Source: Paulinella micropora (Eukaryota > Cercozoa > Imbricatea > Euglyphida). Taken from it: a stretch of DNA of 64,000 nucleotides. Numbering within the stretch: the first letter of the stretch is position 1; each line of letters starts with the position of its first letter. The stretch is taken from NCBI GenBank assembly GCA_009731375.1, contig BJOX01000159.1, forward strand, positions 828,781 through 892,780, read 5' to 3'. The translations under genes and the position numbers were made by a program. Positions 41,715 through 51,000 of the stretch are shown one piece after another. Below the pieces are notes generated by a model that was given only the letters and a program-made list of their open reading frames with translations, did no database searches and was not told the origin of the DNA.

Positions 41715-43047
41715 ATGAGCAAGACACAGATCCCCAAACTACTCAACCTTGGAAGCGTACCCACGCTCAAACCCAATGGACGACTTTACCAGGAATGGAA
41801 ATTTCAGTTCCAATCCTTCACCTACGGAGATAGCGCAGAATTGGGAGACATGGTAGCCTCCGTGTTTGAGGAACCGGACAGAGCCATAGCCAGATTCCCC
41901 CTACGACCCTACCGAAATCCGTATTGCAGAAGACTGGTCAGAGTCTTCAGATGATGAGCAAGAAACACAACCCTCGAAAGAGAGCGAAAAGGACAAGCCT
42001 TAACAGCAAGGCAAAACCGCCGGTGCTCAGAAAGGTAGTACCTCAGCACTGTCGAAAACAGAAGACGAACTGGAAGAAGAGAGAAAGGCCAGACGAGCAC
42101 AGACAACCAAGAGAGCCCATTCCAAAAAAAAGAAGACAAACAAACAATATGCACAACGAATGCGTAGGTTGGGACTTTACGTCTCTGTAGCTTTCAAAGC
42201 ACCAGTCCTAGTGACAATGTGCATGGGAGTGGAAGACAGAAGCACCATTGGCATGTCAATCTTAGTGGAAAAAATGTATGGAGGCAAATCACTTCTTGAT
42301 ATGATCATAAGATGGCAAAAGTACATTGTTGCTACCCCTAAGGGAGACATTGCCTACTGGCTAGACGAAAACCGTCTTACGGAACTCCAAATACAGAGAG
42401 ATTATGGTGGCAAAATCCCTAACGAATTGTTCACCGCACAGCTCTTGTATAAACTCTCCTTCCACCCGGCTTTTGGAGGGCTAGATGCCCTGATGATACA
42501 GTTCGAAAACAAGGGGATTACTGCTCACTGTGAAGTAGAAGACATGCTCAGAAAGATCTGGATTAAGTACAAACTGAAACAGAGAACTCAGAAAAAGCTC
42601 TATGGAGCAGGCAAAACCCCCGACAAAACTAACGGACAACGCAAGAACACCGAAAGATCATTCGTGTCTGAACAGTCAGACAGCGAAACAAGACGGTGCT
42701 TCAACTGCAACGGGACGGGTCATTTAGCATTTGAGTGCAAGAACACCTGCACTAAGAATAGCTGCAAGAAATGCAAAGGCAAACACCCCCGTAAGGATTG
42801 CCCTCTTGACAAGAAACGTAGGCAGACAGGAACAAAACCCTTTAAGAAATACCCGAGATCCACTGTCGCTGTTGCAGAGCAAGCCTCTGACGAACAGGAC
42901 GAGGAGCAAGGAGAAGAAAAGCCTGAAAAGGAAGAACAGGATGACGCAGAACACGAGGATGATTCTCCCTCTGTGTTCGTTATCATGGGTGGAAGCTTAG
43001 ACCCCGAAGAGGAAGAGAAGCCTAATGCTAGACGACGATCAGCTAGA
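41715..43047 (+). pseudogene. Element Y copia-like gag
   Basis: Gag starts at ATG 41,715 (MSKTQIPKLLNLGSVP), with a typical gag core (GRLYQEWKFQFQSF). A frameshift near 41,930 and an in-frame TAA near 42,002 follow. The C-terminal half is open to the TIR. It carries a perfect CCHC knuckle (CFNCNGTGHLAFEC), a short C-x2-C-x3-H-x4-C knuckle (CKKCKGKHPRKDC) and an acidic tail. The knuckle pair resembles that of X, which supports common ancestry. The frame runs into the DNA-transposon terminus at 43,048. Confidence 0.75.
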
Positions 43048-43580
43048 CTCTGCCAACAAAAATTTCGGCCAAATGTGACGTCACGTTTTGGGTTGAAATA
43101 GATTACTTTACCTACTTTTTTTTCAACTATGACAATATGCATAAAAACACATGGAAATCAATGGAAATAATTCAGAAGCATCTTCTGAATGAATTATTAA
43201 TTAAAATATATATTAATTTAATAAATTTCAAGTTGTTACATAGTATTGAACTTGCCTAAGTCATAACTTGCCTAAGTCACATAACTTGCCTAAGTCATAA
43301 CTCGCCTACTATGACAATATGCATAAAACCACATGGAAATGAATGGAAATAATTCAGAAACATCTTCTGAATGAATTATTAATTAAAACATATATTAATT
43401 TAATAAATTTCAAGTTGTTACATAGTATTGAACTTGCCTAAATCATAACTTGCCTAAGTCACATAACTTGCCTAAGTCATAACTTGCCTAAGTCATACTA
43501 ATAAATATGCAATCAGCGTACTTTTGCAGTAATAATTTGCTTTGTTTAATATTAATTAAACAGATATGTATTATAAATCA
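43048..43580 (+). repeat. Left terminal inverted repeat
   Basis: It matches the complement of 50,308-50,657 except for an internal 181-bp duplication (43,128-43,308 and 43,309-43,489). It contains the palindrome GTGACGTCAC near the outer end and repeated CTTGCCTAAGTCATAA units near 43,250-43,310 and 43,430-43,495. Confidence 0.85.
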
Positions 43581-43791
43581 AAATTGTCATCACTGATTTC
43601 TACTTCATTTTATCATTAATACAAATATGCAATTTGGAAAAATCTAAGTCAATGAAATACGTAAAGTAAATTTTTGATGCAATATTCAATGCAATCATTG
43701 ATCATTTTGATAAACAATAAATTAATAAAATGAATAATTATAAGTTACAAATATTCAAATAGACTTTGAAACTTTAATTGAGAACAAAATG

Positions 43792-46112
43792 TTATACTAT
43801 GTTGATGCCATGGCTGCGAAGAATGGCATTCCTGGCGGTTAAATGTTCCAACTCCATTACCGCTGCCAATGGAACCGTCGCTGTTGGGATGTAATTGTAA
43901 TATGATTGTCCATTACCATGCATGACCTGGTACACGTGTTGCTGTTGCTGCTGACCAAACTTAGGGAACTGTTGCTGCTGATAGAACTGAGTGGACTGTT
44001 GCTGCTGACCGAACTCAGCGAACTGTTGCTGCTGACCGAACTGAACGCCGTACTCATATGCATGCTGCTGCTGCGGCAAAACAAAGCTGCCAGGGTGATA
44101 CTGTTGCTGTGGGTTAGTAGATTGCGGGGGCTGAACAAATTGCTGCAGCTGCTGGGGGGGAGGGGGGGCCATTCCCCTGGTTGTGAAGCTGCGGAGCGCA
44201 CTCTTTACATACGCATCCCTCCCCATGGCCCGGCACACAGTCCGTGCATTTGCATCCCTTCCCATGGCCGAGGCAGTCCGTGCATTTGCATCCCTTCCCG
44301 TGGCCCGGCACACAGTCCGTGCATTTGCATCCCTTCCCGTGGCCCGGCACACAGTCCGTGCATTTGCATCCCTTCCCATGGCCCGGCACACACTGAATGC
44401 ATTTGCATCCCTTTCCATGTTCATTGTTCACCTGTGAATCAGCACATACATTCATATCAGACATGGAAGCTGCTGGGGGGGGGGGGGGTACCTTGCTCTC
44501 ACCATTCCCGTGCTTGGTCGACTGACCTGCCTGACCCACCTACAACAGCACAAACTCAGGAAAGGAAACACAGCAACAACATATAGGACCAAAGCAGCCT
44601 GTTTCTTTCGCCACCTCGTGCAATTTTTGCATGTACAAGTATGTTTGTCATGTTGTTTGTTGGTTTTTTTGGGCTTGGCTGGGGGCAAGGAATGAGGAGT
44701 ATCCTGTTCCTCTTCATCAGGCTTTGGTGTATCAACGCTGCCGGGGGTCAGAAAATCGGGGGGCTTAGTATCGCGTAAGCTCCTGCGAGGTCCCGCCTCC
44801 TGATCCTCTAGCATATCAAAGTCTTTCAGCAGCGGTAGGTCGGCGGAAGGCAAGTCTACGCTGTACGGCTGCAAAAGGTCGGCATGCACCTCGTTCCACT
44901 CCTTCTCTTCAACCATTCCCTCAGCCATGGAAAGCTCCAGATTTACTTTGCATAACTTCAAAAAACGCGGCTGCCACCAAGTTTTGATTCCATCCGTGAC
45001 CTTCCTGCTTACAACAAGAACCCGGGGCATCTTTGACTTACAAGTGAGTTTGCTTTTTCCACTGCGCTTGAACAAACCAGCAGGCCCAAGAAGCACTACC
45101 AGCTCCTTCTCTACTGTTCTGAGAAGCATCTTCTTTCGAAACACCACCAGCACTCCATTGACTTTGTGCTGCGCGGAAGACATGAGGTCCAATAAAACGA
45201 ATCGCTCCTTCAGACCACATTCACCTCTATAAAAAAACTTCTCCCTCGCACTCCTCTTGGTCTTGGGCTTCCCCAAAGCGATACTGCGGAATCGATTTCA
45301 CGACATAACGACGAGAGGTGGGCGAGGGCTGTAGCAAGAGATCGGAATTATTACCCTTGGTACTCGGTGACACTGTGTTCGCGGCTTGAACTGGTGGGAG
45401 GGATGACAGATCCAAGTCATCTTCGTCGTCCGAGTCCCGAAGCCCAAACGCATTTCCAAAATCGAATCCCTCCATGTCATCCAATCCAAAGTCTAGCTCA
45501 TGCTTGGCTTTTAAAGCAGCCTCAACGCCCAAATCGAGGTCCTCATGCTTTTCATCTTCTGGCATATCTACCGACTTTGGCTTTAAGTTACTCGAAACGA
45601 GGACAGAACCTGAGCTAGAGTCGGGGGTTGGCGCTACCTTGACTGTCTTTCCACCTTTCTCTTTCTTCTCACCTTTGTCTCCACTCTTGTCTTTCTCTGC
45701 ACATTTGTTCTTGTCTTTCTTCTCACCTTCCTGTTCATCTTTCTTCTCACCTTCCTCTTCATCTTTATCTTTCTTCTCACCTTTATCTGCATTGTTCGCT
45801 TCACTGCCTGTGCGCTCCCTTTCTTCTTGTTTCAATCTCTCTCTTTCTTTTTTTCTGATTCTCTCTTTCTCTTTCAACTCTTTGTCTGTCCATTTGTACT
45901 GTGCCTGTTTGCTTTTTTTCTTTTTCTTTTTGCCTCTCTGCTCTTCACCTTCATCTTCACCTTCCTTCTCACCTTCCTTCTCACCTTTGTTCTCACTTTT
46001 CTTTTCTGTCGCTGCTGTCTTCTGCTTCTTTCTCGCTGGTTTCTTCTCCTTCTTGCCTCCCTTTCTATTTCGCTTCACCTGCCTCTTACCTGTCTTCTGT
46101 CTCTTCGTTGGT
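43792..46112 (-). pseudogene. Transposon second gene, main part: Lys/Glu-rich, Cys-repeat, Gln-rich protein
   Basis: I do not recognise the family. From high to low coordinate it encodes a strongly basic/acidic low-complexity region (KKKKKSK, EKKDKDEEEGEKKD) and an acidic block ending SIPQYRF. After a +1 frame change near 45,270 comes a folded-looking segment (FVLLDLMSSAQHKVNGVLVV ... WWQPRFLKLCKVNLELS). Next is HTCTCKNCTRW, a probable intron, and six 13-residue repeats GHGKGCKCTDCVP. A further frame change at a C run near 44,165 leads into a Gln-rich tail (FGQQQQFAEFGQQQQ) ending NAILRSHGINIV. CxCxxC clusters suggest metal binding. The frame changes could be homopolymer errors or real decay. 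Confidence 0.5.
44214..44420 (-). repeat. 39-bp coding minisatellite (six CxCxxC units)
   Basis: Units of 39 bp (one of 33 bp) encode GHGKGCKCTDCVP. The same units read in another frame as GRDANARTVCRAT, but only the Cys-rich frame joins naturally to upstream coding. Conservation of CKC-x2-C in every unit supports that frame. Confidence 0.7.
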
Positions 46113-46347
46113 NNNNNNNNNNTCACGCTTCCACTGCTCCACAAGGCTGCACTGTGCATGCTGGTCACCTACTCTTTCATTTGCTTGCATGCATAGTTCC
46201 CTTTGTTTGTTTATTTGTGAAGGACTAACTTTATTTCTTTTGTTTTCTTTGGTTTTGTTTTTGTTTTCTTGCAGACCNNNNNNNNNNCACTGCACTGCTT
46301 TCACTTGCGGGCGCCCCATTTCATCTCTCCTGCGTCTTGCTCGCTAC

Positions 46348-46554
46348 CAAGTAACCTGTCTTGTTCCATCTCTTCACTACGTGTTCTCCTACCTCCTCCC
46401 ATTTTGGCCACTCTAACTTGCCAATTTTTGCCCAGTTTTTATCTGTCTTGACTTCCTTTAGTGTCCGCCACTCCTCCTTGCCACCAACGTCACAAAGGAC
46501 CCAGAACTCCTTCTCGTCACGACGAACCGCCAGGCACTTTTTGACTTCCGACAT
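46348..46554 (-). CDS. First exon of the transposon second gene
   Basis: 69 codons start at ATG 46,554 (MSEVKKCLAVRRDEKEFW) with WVLCDVGGKEEWRTLKEV and LEWPKWEEVGEHVVKRW. The Trp-rich beta-like pattern is reminiscent of small chromatin-reader or DNA-binding folds, but I cannot assign one. The exon ends at TACTTG|GTAGCG, a reasonable donor; without splicing a TGA follows within 10 codons. The next exon falls across gaps. Confidence 0.45.
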
Positions 46555-46559
46555 ACTGC

Positions 46560-47626
46560 AAAAAGTGTGGTGCACCACTCAAAGCACCCACCCGAAAATG
46601 TTGGCGGTTGGAGTACGGAAAACGGAGTTGGAGTGACTGGCAAAAAGCACAATGGTGTACCTTTTTGGAGCCGGATCGGATGCATTGGCTCTTCAACCCA
46701 CTTTTTGCCGCCAACCGAGACCAATTTTTGCAACCCACAACCTTTTGCCACGTCAAAGGAAGGAAGAAGAAGGCTGGCTTCTCCAACTCAGCACTTGCAG
46801 GTCGCACCTGGAACTACAAGTGAGTTTGTTTATCCCTGACTTTGCCCTTGTGGCAGGTACTTCTGCAAAAAAATCCCGAAAATCTCGGATCCTTCGTCCT
46901 CGTTCCGACATTGACGCCCGTCGAAACCTTTTGCTCGTATGCGGCTTTGTGCCGTCTTGGCTCCTTCGCTGTAAATGTTGAAGGTACTTGTTGTCATATT
47001 TGTGTATGTGTGTGGTTCCTTTGCTCATGTTGCATTCAAGGGAGAACACTGGTTTTTTTCTGTGTGAAACTTTGGAGCAGGGGGCACAGTAGGCTAACGG
47101 TTGGAGGCCGCTTTGGAACTTTCTGCCACGCTTCCACTGCTCCACCAGGCTGCACTGTGCATGCTGGTCACCTACTCTTTCATTTGCTTGCATGCATAGT
47201 TCCCTTTGTTTGTTTATTTGTGAAGGACTAACTTTATTTCTTTTGTTTTCTTTGGTTTTGTTTTTGTTTTCTTGCAGACCAACCATGCAATCAAGCCGCA
47301 AGCGTCTCAAGTCGGAGCCCAAGAGTTCAGATCGGCCTGTCTTGCCAGCTGCTTTGTATGCGCCTCCTACCGTTCCCGAGCTTGAGTTGCCAACTACAAG
47401 AGGAGAAACGAAGACAGGCAACTTTCCCAACGCTTTCCCAACGCTGACGACTTACCGCTGTACGTTCGGTACAGTGTCCAGATACAGAGACGTATGGAGC
47501 CATGCAAGACTTCCAGGCAATACAACTTCAAGAAGCGAAAGCCTGCTCTGCCAAGGGAGTTGCGATCAAAGGGGCTTCAGCGGCTTCTTGGGATGACAAT
47601 GCGCGAGCTCAAACACAGTGTTATGT
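46560..47626 (+). pseudogene. 5' part of the plus-strand transposon gene, exon structure unresolved
   Basis: One frame encodes a zinc-ribbon-like stretch (YCKKCGAPLKAPTRKCW then DWQKAQWC) rich in Trp, ending at a donor ACAA|GTGAGT (46,820). A possible exon follows at 46,857-46,983. Another begins after the strong acceptor TTTTCTTGCAG (47,277), with ATG 47,285 and basic sequence MQSSRKRLKSEPKSSDRP. No single splice pattern keeps all segments in frame, so sequence errors or decay are likely. Position and strand fit the N-terminus of the transposase. Confidence 0.35.
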
Positions 47627-47826
47627 NNNNNNNNNNTTTGACTTCCGACATACTGCAAAAAGTGTGGAGCACCACTCAAAGCACCCACCCGAAAATGTTG
47701 GCGGTTGGAGTACGGAAAACGGAGTTGGAGTGACTGGCAAAAAGCACAATGGTGTACCTTTTTGGAGCCGGATCGGATGCATTGGCTCTTCAACCCACTT
47801 TTTGCCGCCAACCGAGNNNNNNNNNN

Positions 47827-47925
47827 ACATACATTCTTAAAATATGCATAAATACATACAGACATACATAAATACATGCATACATACAAGCACACACACA
47901 TACATACATACAAACATAGGTGTTG
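47827..47925. repeat. Short (ACAT)n microsatellite at a contig start
   Basis: TACATACA units follow the 10-N gap at 47,817-47,826 directly, so the contig was probably broken by the repeat. Confidence 0.85.
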
Positions 47926-47929
47926 TTTA

Positions 47930-48105
47930 ACCGGCCGATGCTTTCTTGTCGTTCCTTTGGAGTCTGTCGTTCACGCTCGCATTTCAAACTTGGGAAAATC
48001 TTTAAAGGAGCTCACTTCGTGGGTAGTGTCACAACTGGAAGCATTTGATACCTCTTCAGGCCGTGTATACCGTTTCCGTGGACAACGCGTTTGTAGGAAT
48101 ATGTG
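47930..48105 (+). CDS. Transposase exon before the microsatellite intron
   Basis: The frame reads VVHARISNLGKSLKELTSW and RVYRFRGQRVCRNMW. The RG-x-VCR block is typical of the N-terminal region of a transposase-like family seen in several protists and animals. The exon ends TG|GTATGT and joins in frame (TG|G gives Trp) to the exon at 48,279. Its 5' limit is unclear because of the adjacent repeat. Confidence 0.5.
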
Positions 48106-48192
48106 GTATGTTATGTATGTTATGTATGTATGTGTGTATGTTATGTATGTTATGTATGTATGTACGTATGTATGTTATGTTATGTATGTATG

Positions 48193-48223
<31 letters not shown>

Positions 48224-48278
48224 TATTGTATATATGTGTATATATGTATGTAATGTATGTATGTATGTGTGTATGTAG
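48106..48278 (+). other. 173-nt intron made of (TATG)n microsatellite
   Basis: It begins GTATGT and ends TATGTAG, and nearly the whole intron is TATG repeat. Translation through it meets a stop and shifts the frame (173 is not a multiple of 3). Removing it joins two coherent coding blocks. Confidence 0.6.
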
Positions 48279-50314
48279 GATGTTAATCCATGGCGTTGGC
48301 AGACGCACGATGGCAAGGGCTCTTTATCTCTACACCAACTGCAGATCTCATTACCTTCGAGCGCCTTCTACTACTTCGATGGGGCAGGAAGACTGGATAT
48401 ACTCGCACATGTTTGCCTACTTTGAGAAGACAGTTGAAACTATCGCCGACGGGATATGGCATTTACAGAAGGTGGACGATTTCGAGCCCATGTACCGACA
48501 TATCTGTGATGAATGGCACAAGGATTCTCCCGGAATAGGAAGAGCGCCCGGCCCAACCCAGTAAACCATCTGTGAAACGAGTCTTCAAGGCAGAATTCAA
48601 CTTCGTTAAGGAGATGCGCAAGGGGGGATTCGGGCTTTGTAACGTATGCTACCGACTCTACGAGGAGAGGGAGAAAGGTTTCAAGAGCGACGCTGAAGCG
48701 AAACGATGGACTGCTAGAAACAACCTACATCACAAGGTTCACCAGGCTTGTCGTCGGCAGTCAATGAGGCGAATGCACCAGGCCGCATCGGCGAAGCAGT
48801 TCTACGGCTGCATGACGATTGACATGAGCAGGCCCGTCTTCATTCCTTCGTGCCGGCGAATTCTCGACGACTTCAAAGGGAGACATTTGTTGAAGCTTAG
48901 CTGGGGCGGAGCTATCTCGTTTGGCGGTGACACGGAGTTCATCGTTGTACATGGACCTGAGATTAAACATGGAGTAAACGCGAATGTTACTTTTCTCTAT
49001 CACTTGCGCCGGTGGGAATTATGGAATCCGGATACTACTACAGCTCTTTTCTATTCCTTAGAATGTGATGGTGGGCCGGAGAACACTGCAATCGCTCAGC
49101 ACGGCTTTAACTGCGACAAAGTAGTGCACGAATGGGAAAAGGATGGAACGCAGAATAGAATGGTAAGTCATCACTCCCACAACATTCAAGATCAAAGACA
49201 TTCTATCGTACGAAAATATGGTTGGAATAAAACTTTCACAACCACGAACATTGCACAAGCATTGTGTAAGATGCTGCTAGGTTACCGGAGGACCGGTAAG
49301 CGGCATGTCCTGCTTCTCCTCACTGAAAATTACGATTGGGACTCGTATTACGAAGGGTGTGTGAATCCAAATTGCACGCAAATAGCAAAGCCGCTAGGAT
49401 GGCAGTATTTGACCTCTACTAGTCGTGATCGATTAGTAGACGTCCGGTATCGGCCGTATGGTGATGCATCCGAGGATTGGCTTGGAGAAGGAGGTGATCC
49501 GGAAGCTCAACCTCTGAACCTTTTCCTCCGCAGTCCGGAAGGTAAGCCTGCCCTCTTACCACCAGTTGAGTGGGTGAGTGAGAGACATAAGGAAGACATT
49601 GATTTCATATTGAGCAAGGACTATTGTTCTTAGGAGGAACGGGAATGGTTGGAAGAAATCATGCTCTCTAAGATGTGGACTAGGCTGCATTATACAGGAG
49701 CGGAAGGAGAGGGTGGCCTACCAGGAAGACCTGCATATTTCTAATGTACAGATAAGAAAGGCCATGTCTGGAGAGCAGATTTTCGAGTTCTGGGCCCGCT
49801 TCCGGATGATTTGTGGGCTTTGCCGCCCACTCGCAGCATGGATATTGAGCGGGTTCTCTACTTGACTCCAGAGGAGGAACGTGACATGGCCATAGTCCGC
49901 ATTTATTCGCAGAAGAAAACACCTGCTCACCCAAAGACTTTTCCAGGTGCGCGATTAATGACAGCTGAAGAGAAAAGGGAATGGTCAGGACAAGCTGATC
50001 TTGCTCCTCTCGATTTCATACGATCCGTATTAGATGAGTCTGCAACTTTTGATGATTTGAAAAAGCAGGCAGGCGTGACAGTTCCTCGTTTGAAGTCTTA
50101 CCTCAAACATTTCAAGTTGTCTTTGAAGGGAAACAGACCCATTTTGATAGAAAGAATGTGGGATCATCATCTCCAGCTCAGGCCTGTTGCTATTGAGGAT
50201 TTAGAATCATCAGATGACTCGCAAGCCAGCGACAACGACGACATTGGTGCAGCGGAGGCTGCAGTTGCAGTATTAGAAGAAGAAGTAGAAATCAGTGATG
50301 ACAATTCTGATTAA
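48279..50314 (+). pseudogene. DDE-like transposase with C-terminal SAP motif
   Basis: This probably cuts and joins the element ends. The exon starts MLIHGVGRRTMARALYLY. A frame change is needed near 48,550. The long block then has CNVCY...H...H (possible zinc site), YGCMTIDMS (first acidic residue), LECDGGPEN (second) and SHHSHNIQDQRHS (third, like the HTHEDID motif of the DUF7869-type group; assigned from memory of the family). In-frame TAG (49,631) and TAA (49,742) interrupt otherwise continuous coding. The C-terminus (about 50,070-50,160) fits a SAP DNA-binding helix pair: TVPRLKSYLKHFKLSLKGNR then ILIERM. An acidic tail ends at TAA beside the right terminus. Confidence 0.5.
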
Positions 50315-50657
50315 TAATAAATATTTGTTTAATTAATATTAAATAAAGCAAATTATTACTGCAAAAGTACGCTGATTGTATATTTATTAATATGACTTAG
50401 GTAAGTTATGACTTAGGCAAGTTATGTGACTTAGGCAAGTTATGACTTAGGCAAGTTCAATACTATGTAGCAACTTGAAATGTATTAAATTAATATATTT
50501 TTTAATTAATAATTCATTCAGAAGATGTTTCTGAATTATTTCCATTGATTTCCATGTGTTTTTATGCATATTGTCATAGTTGAAAAAAAAGTAGGTAAAG
50601 TAATCTATTTCAACCAAAACGTGACGTCACATTTGGCCGAAATTTTTGTTGACAGAG
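50308..50657 (-). repeat. Right terminal inverted repeat
   Basis: It is the complement of the left terminus without the 181-bp duplication. It holds GTGACGTCAC at about 50,620 and four CTTGCCTAAGTCA-type units at 50,394-50,457. The transposase stop codon sits at its inner edge. Confidence 0.85.
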
Positions 50658-51000
50658 CATAGCGTTAATGGGATCAATATCACTCTCCTCGCCTCTTTTT
50701 ATTCCATATATCACTCGCCGTGCGGCACAATCAATCACAGCCCCCATCGTAGCCAATTGGTCATACGACAGTAATATTGATCCGTGGTAACCGGGGACGA
50801 CATAAAGGTCCATGCGGTATACTCGTGCGGATTTTAATTTAAAGGTCAGTGTGATGATGCCCGTGATGACCGTCCGGCTACTCACTCCCTTCAAAGTGCC
50901 CGTCGAATTTTTCATATTTACGTCCACACAATCCCGGTATCGATTTAAGAACTTCCGGCCGACAATATTAATATTCGCCATCGTATCATTACCAACTTTT
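50658..51000 (-). pseudogene. Gypsy-type retropepsin fragment
   Basis: The frame reads NDTMANINIVGRKFLNRY, then a beta-rich middle (GVSSRTVITGIITLTF) and VVPGYHGSILLSYDQLATMG. This is the shape of a retroviral-type aspartic protease. The catalytic triplet expected as DTG/DSG reads DTM, so activity is unlikely. The 3' end is cut by the transposon terminus. Gag lies upstream on the same strand. Confidence 0.6.

Larger units (their letters stand above)
46113..47826. other. Scaffolded short contigs with repeated ends
   Basis: Gaps of 10 N lie at 46,113, 46,278, 47,627 and 47,817. The 155-bp piece 46,123-46,277 is almost the same as 47,126-47,280, and the 180-bp piece 47,637-47,816 is almost the same as 46,541-46,720. 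Both small pieces look like allelic or unmerged contig ends placed beside the longer contig. Confidence 0.75.
43048..50657. mobile_element. Candidate two-gene DNA transposon with long terminal inverted repeats
   Basis: Inverted termini are about 530 bp on the left and 350 bp on the right. They enclose a minus-strand gene that ends at the left terminus and a plus-strand DDE-like transposase gene that ends at the right terminus, with a shared central start region near 46,555. Outer ends read CTCTG(C/T)CAACAAAAATTTC. I found no target-site duplication. The left flank is copia gag and the right flank is gypsy protease, so the termini may come from two copies joined at one of four 10-N gaps (46,113; 46,278; 47,627; 47,817). 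Several frameshifts and two stops suggest this copy is inactive. Confidence 0.6.

Noticed and set aside
44214-44420. 39-bp regular repeats as a CRISPR array
   Set aside because: There are no unique spacers, the units are contiguous and code for a conserved Cys motif, and the genome is eukaryotic.
43792-44424. Frame GRDANARTVCRAT as the real product of the 39-bp repeats
   Set aside because: It has no upstream continuation. The CKCTDC frame joins the upstream coding and repeats the CTCKNC motif, although the downstream Gln-rich tail is in the first frame, so a frame change is needed.
49631-49744. Alternative genetic code with TAG/TAA read as Gln
   Set aside because: In-frame stops occur only in decayed mobile elements and include TGA. 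The two host genes have no internal TAA, TAG or TGA in their exons.
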